Positions 8,010 to 15,979 of a DNA stretch of 64,000 bases are shown one piece after another. A program made the translations under genes and the position numbers. This DNA comes from Enterococcus avium ATCC 14025 (GTDB taxonomy: Bacteria > Bacillota > Bacilli > Lactobacillales > Enterococcaceae), in assembly GCF_000406965.1 (NCBI RefSeq), contig NZ_KE136362.1:137528-201527 (forward strand), given 5' to 3'. The notes beneath the pieces are model-generated. The model was not told the DNA's origin, searched no databases, and worked only from the letters and a program-made list of their open reading frames with translations. Numbering within the stretch: position 1 is the first letter of the stretch; every line of letters begins with the position of its first letter.

Positions 8010-8453
8010 TCAAATTATCTTTGTTCTTTTCAAAATTACGATATGTTGCGTATACAATGAGATACCTAAATAAAGTAATGAAGAAAATTGTCCACCATCA
8101 ATCAGTGTATCTAAAAGGATATGTGCAACAATCGTTACCGCCCAAAGTACTAGTGTTACCGCCGTTCCTTTTCTGTAAAATGTATTTTGTTCTTTCCAAA
8201 TTTTACATGTGTAAGCTCGTGCGGCTCCTAAACCCATAGCCAGCACAATAAAAATAATTGCTAGTATCCCTACGGTTTTAGTATCTAAAAATAATTGTTT
8301 CGAAGATATTCCTTGATAAAACAGGTATAACCCAACTAATAGGATAATCAAGTATACTCTTGCTTGTTTCGTTACTTCTCTTACTCTTAATTGACGGTAC
8401 AATATAAAAATCAATATTGCGGCGTAAAGAACGATATTTGTAAAATGGAACAT
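8010..8453 (-). CDS. Small integral membrane protein (possibly DUF1453/CcdC-like)
   Basis: This 147-aa protein has about four hydrophobic helices joined by short basic loops (VLYAAILIFILY, VYLIILLVGLYLFY, VGILAIIFIVLAMGLGAARA, VTLVLWAVTIVAHILL). The GAGGAGG ribosome site is well placed. The layout resembles the DUF1453/CcdC-type membrane family, but this is only an impression. It is the last gene of a leftward operon with a NarL-type sensor pair, so it may help sense or respond to envelope stress. The composition is AT-rich compared with genes outside the patch. Confidence 0.6.
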   Translation of the reverse strand: MFHFTNIVLYAAILIFILYRQLRVREVTKQARVYLIILLVGLYLFYQGISSKQLFLDTKTVGILAIIFIVLAMGLGAARAYTCKIWKEQNTFYRKGTAVTLVLWAVTIVAHILLDTLIDGGQFSSLLYLGISLYTQHIVILKRTKII

Positions 8454-8535
8454 TATACGACCTCCTCTTTCAAATGAATTATATGTTGTATTTCATTATC
8501 TTCCTATTGAGAAAAGTCATACTTTAACTATTACT

Positions 8536-9153
8536 TTAGTCATGTTTTTTCATAAACAAAGCAATTTCTGTACGATTATGCAATTCCAATTTACTCAAAA
8601 TATTGGAAATATGGTTTTTGACTGTTCCTTCAGTTACAAACAACTCTTGTGCTATCTCCTTATTACTATTGCCTTCTGAAATCTTTCGTGCAATCTCAAT
8701 TTCTCTATTTGTTAAGCTATCTAATTTAGTAACATCATTTTTTACCAATTTCAGCACTTGCTTTGTTACTCCCTTATCTAACACTTGTTCATTATTGACG
8801 ATTTTCTTAACTGCTTCTATTAGCTCCTGACTGCTGGCATTTTTCAATAAATAGCCATCTGCGCCATATTTAAGTGCTTGAAAAATATAATCGTAGTCAT
8901 CAAAAGTTGTTAAGATCAATATTTTCATATTAACTGATTTTTCTTTAATTTTACGCGTTGTTTCAACTCCGTTTAGTATAGGCATCTTTATATCCATTAA
9001 AATAATATCTGCATCATTTGCTTCCAAATAATCTAATATTTCTTGCCCATTCTTTGCTTGAAAGACAATTTTAAATTCGTTTCTTAGCCCTAAGACTAAG
9101 CTCAAGCCTTCTCTTATGAGCTGTTGGTCATCAGCAATAATGATTTTGATCAT
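8536..9153 (-). CDS. NarL/LuxR-family response regulator
   Basis: This 205-aa regulator has a receiver domain (D8-D9 acidic pair, phospho-acceptor D54 in LMDIKMP, conserved Lys in YLLKNA) and a C-terminal LuxR-type HTH (LTNREIEIARKISEGNSNKEIAQELFV). AAGGAG before the ATG overlaps the end of the kinase gene, with one base between them, so translation is probably coupled. It is the partner of the upstream DesK-type kinase. The target is unknown; such pairs usually control an adjacent transporter, and none is intact here. Confidence 0.92.
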   Translation of the reverse strand: MIKIIIADDQQLIREGLSLVLGLRNEFKIVFQAKNGQEILDYLEANDADIILMDIKMPILNGVETTRKIKEKSVNMKILILTTFDDYDYIFQALKYGADGYLLKNASSQELIEAVKKIVNNEQVLDKGVTKQVLKLVKNDVTKLDSLTNREIEIARKISEGNSNKEIAQELFVTEGTVKNHISNILSKLELHNRTEIALFMKKHD

Positions 9154-9154
9154 A

Positions 9155-10333
9155 TCAATTCTCCTTTAAGGGTACTGCTACCTTAATTGTTAAGCCTTCT
9201 GTTTTCCCTGAAATAAACTGAATATCTCCACCTAAATCTAGAACTCTTTTTTTCATCCCATTTAATCCATTCGAAGCAATCAATTCTTTGGGTGCATATC
9301 CATTGTTCACTATAACAAGAGTTAATATACTTCTTTTTTCAGCTATTCTGATTGCTGCATTTGTGCTTTGTCCATGTTTTAAACTATTTGTTATGGCTTC
9401 TCTGCTAATATTCAAAATCATTTCTTTGTAGGGATTTGCTAGTCCGTCTATATCTGTTTCGATGGAATAACTTACAGTTAACTTATCAATTAAAGAGAAG
9501 CGAAGCGCCATCTCTTCTAAGACTGTCGACAAACTATCTTTACCTGACTCATTATTCAGTTCATTGACGGTTGCTTTTAGTTCTAGAAAACTTTGATCAA
9601 TGATTTCTTCAGATTTTTTGAGTACTTTTTTTGCTTGCTCAATATCTTCATCTATGATATTTGAAGCAGCTTCTAAGTGTAACTTTAAAGCAACCAACGA
9701 GTGACCCAGCATATCATGTAACTGTTGTGAAATTCGTTGTCTTTCTTGCAAAGTTGAAATTTCTTTTATTTCTTCAGAGTAGCTTTTCAGTTGATCAACT
9801 TTCTCAATTAGCTCAGAATTTAAACTGTTGATTTTTTGATTATTATACAGAAGATTTAAATGAAGATAAGAAATCAAAAATACACTCCAGAAAGGAATAA
9901 AATCAGTGTAAATAAATGATTTTAAAACGCCACTTAAAGAGTTTGAATCGACTGATATCATTTTAATATAAAAAAAGCAAAACAAGAAAAATGTTACCAA
10001 ACTCAACCATTTATTTTTTTTCTTTAATTGTATCTGTACAATTTCTGGAATTGTTAAGTATACATATAGTTTGGTGAAATCTGTACCTATCAATTGACCT
10101 AACAATCCTATCAGTAAAACAGAAAGAAGTATTGAAAAATTTGTCCATATTTTTTTGCCGTTTCTATCAATCACTCTGGTCCGATAAAAATCATTTGCGG
10201 CTACCATAGAAAGTATAATAAACAAACCGACTATATTAACAAAATTATAGGAAGAATTTAGAACTTCTAAAGATAAAATAATCAATAATGCTATACGAAT
10301 TGTTAAACTTAAATCTTTGCTGTTCCACTTCAT
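9155..10333 (-). CDS. DesK/LiaS-type sensor histidine kinase
   Basis: This 392-aa kinase has about five to six membrane helices (residues 10-165), a coiled linker, a HisKA_3 dimerisation domain with phospho-acceptor H206 (ERQRISQQLHDMLGHSL), and a C-terminal ATPase domain (REAITNSLKHG; NGLNGMKKRV). The ATG at 10333 is chosen over 10348 because GGAGG lies between them at normal spacing. Its membrane-embedded sensor suggests detection of a membrane or lipid signal. It sits inside the AT-rich accessory patch, so it was probably acquired with it. Confidence 0.9.
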   Translation of the reverse strand: MKWNSKDLSLTIRIALLIILSLEVLNSSYNFVNIVGLFIILSMVAANDFYRTRVIDRNGKKIWTNFSILLSVLLIGLLGQLIGTDFTKLYVYLTIPEIVQIQLKKKNKWLSLVTFFLFCFFYIKMISVDSNSLSGVLKSFIYTDFIPFWSVFLISYLHLNLLYNNQKINSLNSELIEKVDQLKSYSEEIKEISTLQERQRISQQLHDMLGHSLVALKLHLEAASNIIDEDIEQAKKVLKKSEEIIDQSFLELKATVNELNNESGKDSLSTVLEEMALRFSLIDKLTVSYSIETDIDGLANPYKEMILNISREAITNSLKHGQSTNAAIRIAEKRSILTLVIVNNGYAPKELIASNGLNGMKKRVLDLGGDIQFISGKTEGLTIKVAVPLKEN

Positions 10334-10362
10334 TTCTTTTACCTCCATACAAAAAATTATAA

Positions 10363-10506
10363 TTAAAAGAAGGAATCTACATATTGAACTAAATATTCTT
10401 TACTTTTCATATCTGATATTAAACCATATATGTAAATAAATACATTGTGAATTGTTAAGAAGACCCAAATGTAGGCAAAATTCTTTCCTCTAGATATTAA
10501 TAACAT
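10363..10506 (-). pseudogene. Short membrane-protein fragment upstream of the kinase
   Basis: The minus strand encodes 47 residues (MLLISRGKNFAYIWVFLTI... to ...YLVQYVDSFF) containing one hydrophobic helix. No ribosome site precedes the ATG and an in-frame stop lies just upstream. It looks like the surviving end of a larger membrane protein, perhaps a transporter permease, since NarL-type pairs often follow one. A real small protein cannot be excluded. Confidence 0.3.
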
Positions 10507-10561
10507 AGAAAAACAAATTACTTATCGGCGCACAGATAATATCGCAAAAAAGCTACCAAGA

Positions 10562-10734
10562 AAAAATACGCTAGAAAAACTATGCTGTAGATTTTTCCAG
10601 CGTATTTCTTTTGTCTCAGTCACAGTTTGGTCACACTTGTGTTCGTTATTCCTTTTTTTATCTGTCGTAAACTGATTCTTAGTTTCAGGTGTTAGATTAC
10701 TTTTAGAAAAATTAGTTTGAATAGAACCAGTCAA
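10562..10734 (-). pseudogene. Degenerate gene 3' end, right copy
   Basis: The minus strand encodes a 70-residue open stretch whose middle (ETKNQFTTDKKRNNEHKCDQ) matches the tail at 7867-7955. In this copy the stop has mutated from TAG to TGG, so the frame runs on through the old terminator hairpin. The upstream part of the gene is missing. The two copies bracket the sensor-kinase operon as imperfect direct repeats of about 120 bp. Confidence 0.5.
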
Positions 10735-10836
10735 ATCATTGCTATCTCTCTCAATGAATTTGGATATAAATGACCATAAGTTCCTAAAGTTGTTTGTGCA
10801 TCATACTATGATTACAAAAAGCAGCTTAAAAACAAA

Positions 10837-11280
10837 ATGCTAGGATCTACTACTAAAATACTAAATAAAAATCTAATGTATGAAAGAAGAAATTTCACTT
10901 CAATGCATGAAGTCGTTCATCTTTATAAAGACATTCCTTATGCTGAGGAAGGTCATACATTTTCTGACATGATTTCAGAAAATGGGTATTCTTCAGAAGA
11001 CTTACCTAAAGAATATCGTGCCAATGTTGGAGCTAGTGCCTTAATGGCAAACGATTTAGCTTTAAAATACGCACTCAATAAATTTTCTTCTTTTGAAAAA
11101 GTAGCAAAATATTTTTTCATGAGTAAAGCAGCACTATCTAATAGATTGATAGAATACCTAATTTTTGTAAAAAATTGCCACCCAAATTATGCACATTATT
11201 TAGTAAATAAGTATAGATACAGAAGAGAACATGAATTTTTAACTTTATTTTACTGGCTCTTGTATAATTTACTAAAATGA
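10837..11280 (+). pseudogene. Truncated ImmA/IrrE-type metallopeptidase
   Basis: This 147-aa product carries the zinc-protease motif H24-E-V-V-H28 within ERRNFTSMHEVVHLY, followed by EYRANVGASALMAND, the pattern of ImmA/IrrE (DUF955) peptidases that cleave phage or ICE repressors. The family normally has about 50 more residues before the motif. Here no ribosome site precedes the ATG and stops lie shortly upstream, so the 5' end is gone. With the integrase-like remnants it marks an old mobile-element immunity region. It is probably not functional. Confidence 0.65.
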
Positions 11281-11409
11281 AAAAATAATTATCACACATT
11301 TATCACAGTCCTTATAAATTCAACACAAAACTATACCTTTTTAATCTAGTGAATTAGCCTCAAATCAAGTTTTAAGATTCATTTCTTTTTGTACACTATT
11401 GAGAATAAG

Positions 11410-11781
11410 GTGTTGCAGCAGCGGATTGAAACCTTTAAAGTGTTCGGTGAGACGTTAAAGGGTGCGAAAGTCTATTTTCGCGAAGATTGGGGAGTACTTT
11501 ATTTTGATTTGCAGGGGAAGATGTTTGGCATGATGAGCAACCAAGCAAGTGAGGATGCCATCATAACGTTGAAAAATCTACCTGAAAAAAATGAAGAGCT
11601 GCGAGAAATTTACGCTGGAACCGTGATCCCAGGGTATTACACGAATAAGAATCATTGGAATTCGATTAAATTGGCGAGCGAAGAATTAACCGATGATGTC
11701 ATCAAGCAATTGATCGAAGTTTCTTATCAACTGGTTTATCAGAAGCTGACAAAGAAACAAAAGGCGGAAATTGAAGGATAA
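11410..11781 (+). pseudogene. MmcQ/YjbR-family protein, 5' end displaced
   Basis: This product of about 123 residues matches the MmcQ/YjbR (DUF419) fold: WGVLYFDLQGKMFGMM, LPEKNEELREIYAGTVIPGYYTNKNHWNSI, and a SYQLVYQKLTKKQK tail. The family is a small DNA-binding-like domain of uncertain role. The open frame reaches back only to TTG 11389, and neither that nor GTG 11410 has a good ribosome site. A matching start with AAGGAGG lies at 7804-7817 on the far side of the accessory patch. The gene was probably split by insertion, though weak translation from 11410 is possible. Confidence 0.7.
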
Positions 11782-11814
11782 AAAATGGCGCTGCGAATTA
11801 TGCAGCGTCATTTT
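11782..11814. terminator. Bidirectional terminator between convergent genes
   Basis: The hairpin AAAATGGCGCTGC / GCAGCGTCATTTT (one bulge) lies between the MmcQ-like gene and the leftward membrane-protein gene, overlapping the last codons of the latter. Confidence 0.7.
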
Positions 11815-12091
11815 CATTTATTTTCTCTGACCAATGTAAAGCCAAGTAGTAGCCGGTAATCCCCATCCCAATTAAAAAGCAGGCAGCGTCGAAGCTATTG
11901 ACATCTGGCTTGAAGAGCGCATAAAGGATCACGACGACCAGCCAATTTGCAATTCCCCACAATACATTTGTAGAAGCGGAAGCAGGCTTTTTCCATGGAA
12001 CATCCCATTTTTCTGCAGTGATCCCCTTAACAAAATGAGGAACGCCATTGGCAAACAACATGCCTAGAACTATACAAATAATCGAATCCAT
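11798..12091 (-). CDS. Small membrane protein, three helices
   Basis: This 97-aa protein has hydrophobic helices near residues 2-24 (IICIVLGMLFANGVPHFVKG), 42-60 (VLWGIANWLVVVILYAL) and 70-88 (AACFLIGMGITGYYLAL). AAGGAG precedes the ATG. I do not recognise a characterised family. It stands alone between an MmcQ-like gene and an aldo/keto reductase, giving no functional clue. Confidence 0.6.
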   Translation of the reverse strand: MDSIICIVLGMLFANGVPHFVKGITAEKWDVPWKKPASASTNVLWGIANWLVVVILYALFKPDVNSFDAACFLIGMGITGYYLALHWSEKINENDAA

Positions 12092-12274
12092 CGCAATGAT
12101 CTCCTTCTAACGTGTTCATCCTGTAGTATACCTCTTTCACTTAAATTTTTCTCCCTATTCTTAAAAAAACTTATAGGCGGCTGAGCAGAGAATTTAACAG
12201 CAGAGAGAAATTGATGTTATGGTGGAAATGGTTAGAAAGAATTAAATTTAAAAAATATAAGGAGGAATTCACTG

Positions 12275-13114
12275 ATGAAAGCACCATTGATTACTATGAA
12301 TGATGGACACCAAATACCGGCAGTTGGCTTGGGTACGTATCAGATTCGCGGAGGGGAAGGTTTGGATCAAATCTTGACGGCGATTCAGGATGGCTATCGT
12401 CTGTTAGACACCTCCACCAATTATGATAGCGAAGGAATCGTTGGTGAGGCAATCCGCCGCTCAGGAATTCCACGTTCTGAATTTTTTGTGACGACAAAAT
12501 TGCCAGGTAAATATCATCACTATGAGGATGCATTGATGATGATTCAGGAATCATTATTCCGAATGGGCTTGGATTATTTTGATTTGTATCTGATCCACTG
12601 GCCACTCCCAAAACGTGGCTTGTACGTGGAAGCATGGAAGGCTATGGTGACGGCGCAGAAACTAGGCTTGATCCGTTCTATTGGGGTATCGAACTTTGAA
12701 CCAGAGCATTTAGATAAAATTATTGATGAGACGGGTGTGACTCCAGCAATCAACCAAATTGAGATCCATCCTTACTGGGTTCAGGAACGAATGGTAGAGG
12801 CTGATAAAGAGCGTGGAATTCTAACTGAAGCGTGGAGTCCTCTAGGGCGCGGCAGCGATGCGTTGAAAGAAGCGGTGATTACGGAATTGGCTGAAAAATA
12901 TGGGAAAACTTCCGCACAAGTCATTTTACGCTGGCATGCGCAACGGGGAATTATTCCCATTCCTAAATCACGGAATTTGCAGCATCAACGAGAGAATCTG
13001 GCTATTTTTGATTTTGAATTGACGCAAACAGAAATTGAACGCATCAATCTATTGGAAAAAGCCGACGGACGAATCGAAGGACAAGATCCAAATGAATACG
13101 AAGAGTTTGACTAA
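12275..13114 (+). CDS. Aldo/keto reductase
   Basis: This 279-aa NAD(P)H-dependent oxidoreductase has a TIM-barrel fold. The family tetrad is visible: D45 and Y50 (LLDTSTNYDSEG), K75 (TTKLPG) and H108 (YLIHWPLP). The coenzyme-binding end IPIPKSRNLQHQRENL is also present. An AAGGAGG precedes the ATG. Members reduce small aldehydes and ketones such as methylglyoxal or 2,5-diketogluconate; the substrate cannot be assigned. It is monocistronic. Confidence 0.92.
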   Translation: MKAPLITMNDGHQIPAVGLGTYQIRGGEGLDQILTAIQDGYRLLDTSTNYDSEGIVGEAIRRSGIPRSEFFVTTKLPGKYHHYEDALMMIQESLFRMGLDYFDLYLIHWPLPKRGLYVEAWKAMVTAQKLGLIRSIGVSNFEPEHLDKIIDETGVTPAINQIEIHPYWVQERMVEADKERGILTEAWSPLGRGSDALKEAVITELAEKYGKTSAQVILRWHAQRGIIPIPKSRNLQHQRENLAIFDFELTQTEIERINLLEKADGRIEGQDPNEYEEFD

Positions 13115-13216
13115 GCGGCATCGCTATTTTTTTGTATTATCTTTAATAAGAAGTTAACGCCAACGCTGCCTATTCTTATCTGGACAAAGTTTATTCTACG
13201 AACAATTAATTTTTCA

Positions 13217-13245
13217 TTCAAAAACGTTTTCAATTGTGGCATACT
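13217..13245 (+). promoter_or_regulatory. Promoter and possible weak cre site of the 103-aa gene
   Basis: TTCAAA (13217-13222) and CATACT (13240-13245) are spaced 17 bases. The spacer holds CAAAAACGTTTTCA (13219-13232), which resembles a CcpA cre box apart from two mismatches in its left arm. Catabolite control is therefore only a possibility. Confidence 0.35.
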
Positions 13246-13277
13246 GAAAAGTAAGAGGAAGCTGCAAGGAGGACACA

Positions 13278-13589
13278 ATGAAAAAAGTAGTGGCATTGAT
13301 GGGTGTGTTGGCGGCGATATTACTATTTTTTTGGTTCAATCAAAAAGGTGAAGTGAAGGAGCAAACGACAGCGGACTTTTCGCAGCCGGAGCAAGTCGAA
13401 CCGAGCGAAGATTTTTTTACTAATCGTGATTTGAATGAGCTGGAAATGGTGACCTATTCACGCCATCAAGAGATGATGGATGATTTGACTGGAGAGGGAA
13501 AGTTAGTCAGAAAGTCGACGCATAAGGAATTTGTTGGAGCAAAAGCGAACGGCGAGGGCCTTTCTTGGACAGCCTATTTCGAAAAATAA
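13278..13589 (+). CDS. Small membrane-anchored exported protein
   Basis: This 103-aa protein has an N-terminal hydrophobic helix (residues 4-20, VVALMGVLAAILLFFWF) and an acidic soluble tail. There is no lipobox cysteine, so it is either anchored by that helix or cleaved as a signal peptide. AAGGAGG precedes the ATG. I do not recognise the family, and it is transcribed alone between terminators. Confidence 0.6.
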   Translation: MKKVVALMGVLAAILLFFWFNQKGEVKEQTTADFSQPEQVEPSEDFFTNRDLNELEMVTYSRHQEMMDDLTGEGKLVRKSTHKEFVGAKANGEGLSWTAYFEK

Positions 13590-13628
13590 AAAACGTTTTG
13601 ATCAATTTTTTGATCAAAACGTTTTTTT
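13589..13628. terminator. Strong bidirectional terminator
   Basis: A 15-16-bp stem AAAAACGTTTTGATCA / TGATCAAAACGTTTTT with a six-base loop separates the small exported protein from the convergent ABC permease. Confidence 0.9.
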
Positions 13629-13650
13629 GTTCTGCAAGAATTAGGTTAAG

Positions 13651-14295
13651 CTACAAATTCACCTGAGTAAATCGCTGAACAGAAATTTTATAGGCTGCCC
13701 ACATCGCAACGATATAAATCAGGATTCCTGCGGCTAAGATTGGAAGTTGCTGCATTTGCCCATTAAAAGTGACTGAGTCCAACCATTTAAGAGCAGGAAA
13801 GTGGACGATTACTTCCAAGATTATTGCTAATAAGGTCGCTGGAAATAATCCCTTTAGAAAAGAAGCGCCTACCTTATAACCAGTTTTAAAGTAAGTCGTT
13901 AGAAAAATCAAATTGAAGCAAGCGAAGATTATCAACCCAAACCCATAGAAGGCAGTATTTGCTTCAATCCCCACTGGATTAGGTTGTGAAAACAGCTGCA
14001 GGCGTAGAAAGGCAAACGGAATTGAAATCAAGATTGTCAGCAGCTGCGAAACAAGTAATACCAGCCATTTTCCCAAGACGACTTCCGCCTTTTTCAACGG
14101 CAGCAGGGTAGAATAATAGATATCATTGGTTTCACGGGTGTACATCAAATTTACAAAGTTCCCAATCAGACTAAAGAGAAAGACCATCGTATAGGGATAA
14201 CCGGGAATTAACACCAGCGGTCCCATTAAGGTGAAGACAAATAAATTTGGGTGAGCCGCTAAGCGAATCTCCTTATATAGTAAGTTAGAAATCAT
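13651..14295 (-). CDS. ABC-2 type transporter permease
   Basis: This 214-aa protein has about six membrane helices and starts MISNLLYKEIRLAAHPN, a typical ABC-2 permease opening. GGAGGG lies eight bases before the ATG, and the gene overlaps the upstream ATPase gene by 11 bases, so the two are translationally coupled. It is the last gene of the XRE/AbrB-ATPase-permease operon. The substrate is unknown; relatives of this size are often linked to lantibiotic or envelope-stress protection. Confidence 0.82.
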   Translation of the reverse strand: MISNLLYKEIRLAAHPNLFVFTLMGPLVLIPGYPYTMVFLFSLIGNFVNLMYTRETNDIYYSTLLPLKKAEVVLGKWLVLLVSQLLTILISIPFAFLRLQLFSQPNPVGIEANTAFYGFGLIIFACFNLIFLTTYFKTGYKVGASFLKGLFPATLLAIILEVIVHFPALKWLDSVTFNGQMQQLPILAAGILIYIVAMWAAYKISVQRFTQVNL

Positions 14296-15034
14296 AATGT
14301 TTTCCCTCCATTCGTACCATGATGTCTTCTAGGCTAAGAGCTTCCATTTCATCAGGCTGCTTCAAATACTGAAAATAATCGATAAATTCTTTTTTAGGCG
14401 CATCCTTGATCAGCTCACCTTCTTTGATATAAATGATTGCATCTGCACATTTCTCTAAATCCGATGTAATATGCGTAGAGAAAAGAATACTTTTATCGCC
14501 ATTTTTAACGATCTGTTGAAAAATTTCGAGCAGTTCATCTCGCGAAACCGGATCAAGACCACTAGTGGGCTCATCAAAAATAAATAGTTGTGCTTGATGA
14601 GAAAGAGCCAAGGCGATCAAATATTTGACTTTCATCCCAGCAGAAAGTTCTTTGACTTTTTTGTTCGGTTCCAAAGAGAAGAGCTTCAAATATTTTTGGT
14701 AAGCGGTTCCATCCCAATCTGCGTAAAATCGTTTCGTAACTTTAGTAATATCTTTAATTTTCTTCTCCTTATAAAAATCGATGCCGCCTAAAACAACGCC
14801 GATTTTTTGTTTGCAGGAAAGCTCATTCTCTAAAAAAAGCGTTTCAAACATCCTGACATGTCCATGATCTAAAGGAATCAAGTTTAACAGTGCTTTTAAG
14901 ATAGTCGTTTTACCTGCGCCATTGACTCCGATCAGACCGACAATTTTGCCTTTTGGTATTTGAAAGCTGACATTTTTCAATGAAAACATCGGATAATTTT
15001 TAGTAAGTTCTGTTACTTCAAGTAAATGCATCAT
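14285..15034 (-). CDS. ABC transporter ATP-binding protein
   Basis: This 249-aa ATPase has Walker A (GVNGAGKTT), a variant signature (LSAGMKVKYLIALA) and Walker B (LFIFDEPTSGLDP), with a switch histidine in FSTHITSDLE. An AAGGAGG precedes two consecutive ATG codons (15034 and 15031). The ATGA overlap with the regulator gene upstream shows operon organisation. The short signature region (LSAGM) is typical of YtrB/BcrA-type ATPases. Confidence 0.88.
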   Translation of the reverse strand: MMHLLEVTELTKNYPMFSLKNVSFQIPKGKIVGLIGVNGAGKTTILKALLNLIPLDHGHVRMFETLFLENELSCKQKIGVVLGGIDFYKEKKIKDITKVTKRFYADWDGTAYQKYLKLFSLEPNKKVKELSAGMKVKYLIALALSHQAQLFIFDEPTSGLDPVSRDELLEIFQQIVKNGDKSILFSTHITSDLEKCADAIIYIKEGELIKDAPKKEFIDYFQYLKQPDEMEALSLEDIMVRMEGKHYDF

Positions 15035-15495
15035 GATTCCTCCTTTTGATCAAAAATATTCTCCATCATGTTTCCGGTCATCCGCATAAAGGCCTCACTA
15101 TCAATCAAGGCAATTCCTGTAGAGGCAGGGTTCGTGTCCCCAAGAACAATCAATGTATCTCCTGTTTCGATATTGAGAAGGTCGCGGGCCTTTTTAGGCA
15201 GGACAATCTGTCCACGAGCTCCTACTGGAACGATTCCAAAGATGTGTTTGCCAGCCGGGCCAATCGGGATGCCTTCAGTTTCTTCATTATGACGAATCAA
15301 ATCGGTTAATGTAACATCGTACAGACTAGCTAACGCATCGCACTTCATTACGTCAGGTAAAGAATCCCCATTCTCCCATTTAGCAACGGCCTGCCGAGAT
15401 ACCTCTAGACGTTCTGCCACATATTCCAAAGACCAATTATTTCGATTTCTTAATGATCGCAAGTTGTTTGCGATCGGATTATTCTGATTATTCAT
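15031..15495 (-). CDS. XRE-AbrB fusion transcriptional regulator
   Basis: This 154-aa protein combines an N-terminal XRE helix-turn-helix (about residues 10-62, LEYVAERLEVSRQAVAKWENG) with an AbrB/SpoVT-type swapped-hairpin domain (about 90-125, VPVGARGQIVLPKKARDLLNI). Both domains bind DNA, so the protein can recognise two half-sites. ATG 15495 is preferred over 15504 because AAGGAGG abuts the upstream ATG. It heads the ABC operon and probably controls it. Confidence 0.85.
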   Translation of the reverse strand: MNNQNNPIANNLRSLRNRNNWSLEYVAERLEVSRQAVAKWENGDSLPDVMKCDALASLYDVTLTDLIRHNEETEGIPIGPAGKHIFGIVPVGARGQIVLPKKARDLLNIETGDTLIVLGDTNPASTGIALIDSEAFMRMTGNMMENIFDQKEES

Positions 15496-15979
15496 ACTTT
15501 TCATCCTCCTTGATTACACTTTATCGTACTTAAATAGAAAAAAGAACCAACTGTTTATAACGAATTTGGTTATGCTTGGTTGCATTGATATCAAAGCTTT
15601 GAATAGGCAAGGTTCAGATAGGAGTGAGAAGGCGTAGTTATCATAAATTCAACTCCCTTGTGAAAAAAATACCTAGTCTTATTGAAAGAGTCTATGCAAA
15701 AATATGCAAACTTCAAAATAAGACTACTTTAAAAAAAGAGCGCTGAAAGATGCGGCAGCTGACAACTCGGATAAGATTTTAAGAAGCGAGCAGTAGAGTG
15801 TTTTGAATTAATAGATGTATTCGATAGGTTCTGCTTACATATAAATGAACAAGCTGATTAAAAGACGAAATAATAGGGAAAACGTAAAATATAACAGTAA
15901 GAAGAAAAAGAGTGTTAATTATTAATTCATTATCTTTGGTAACTTATTGTTTTCGTCAAATTAAGGAAGGAAAGTCTAA
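15496..15979. other. Intergenic region, 484 bases; no gene
   Basis: The left end holds the promoter region of the XRE-AbrB operon, with an AACCAA/TTTGGTT inverted pair near 15548-15575. A 10-bp perfect inverted repeat TAGTCTTATT (15674-15683) / AATAAGACTA (15717-15726) encloses two TATGCA repeats 10 bp apart. On the minus strand it is followed by a T run and could act as a terminator. The right end leads into the secreted-protein gene. No coding sequence is seen. Confidence 0.5.

Noticed and set aside
13111-13296. Minus-strand open frame opposite the 103-aa gene
   Set aside because: It covers the promoter and start of a well-supported plus-strand gene and has no ribosome site.
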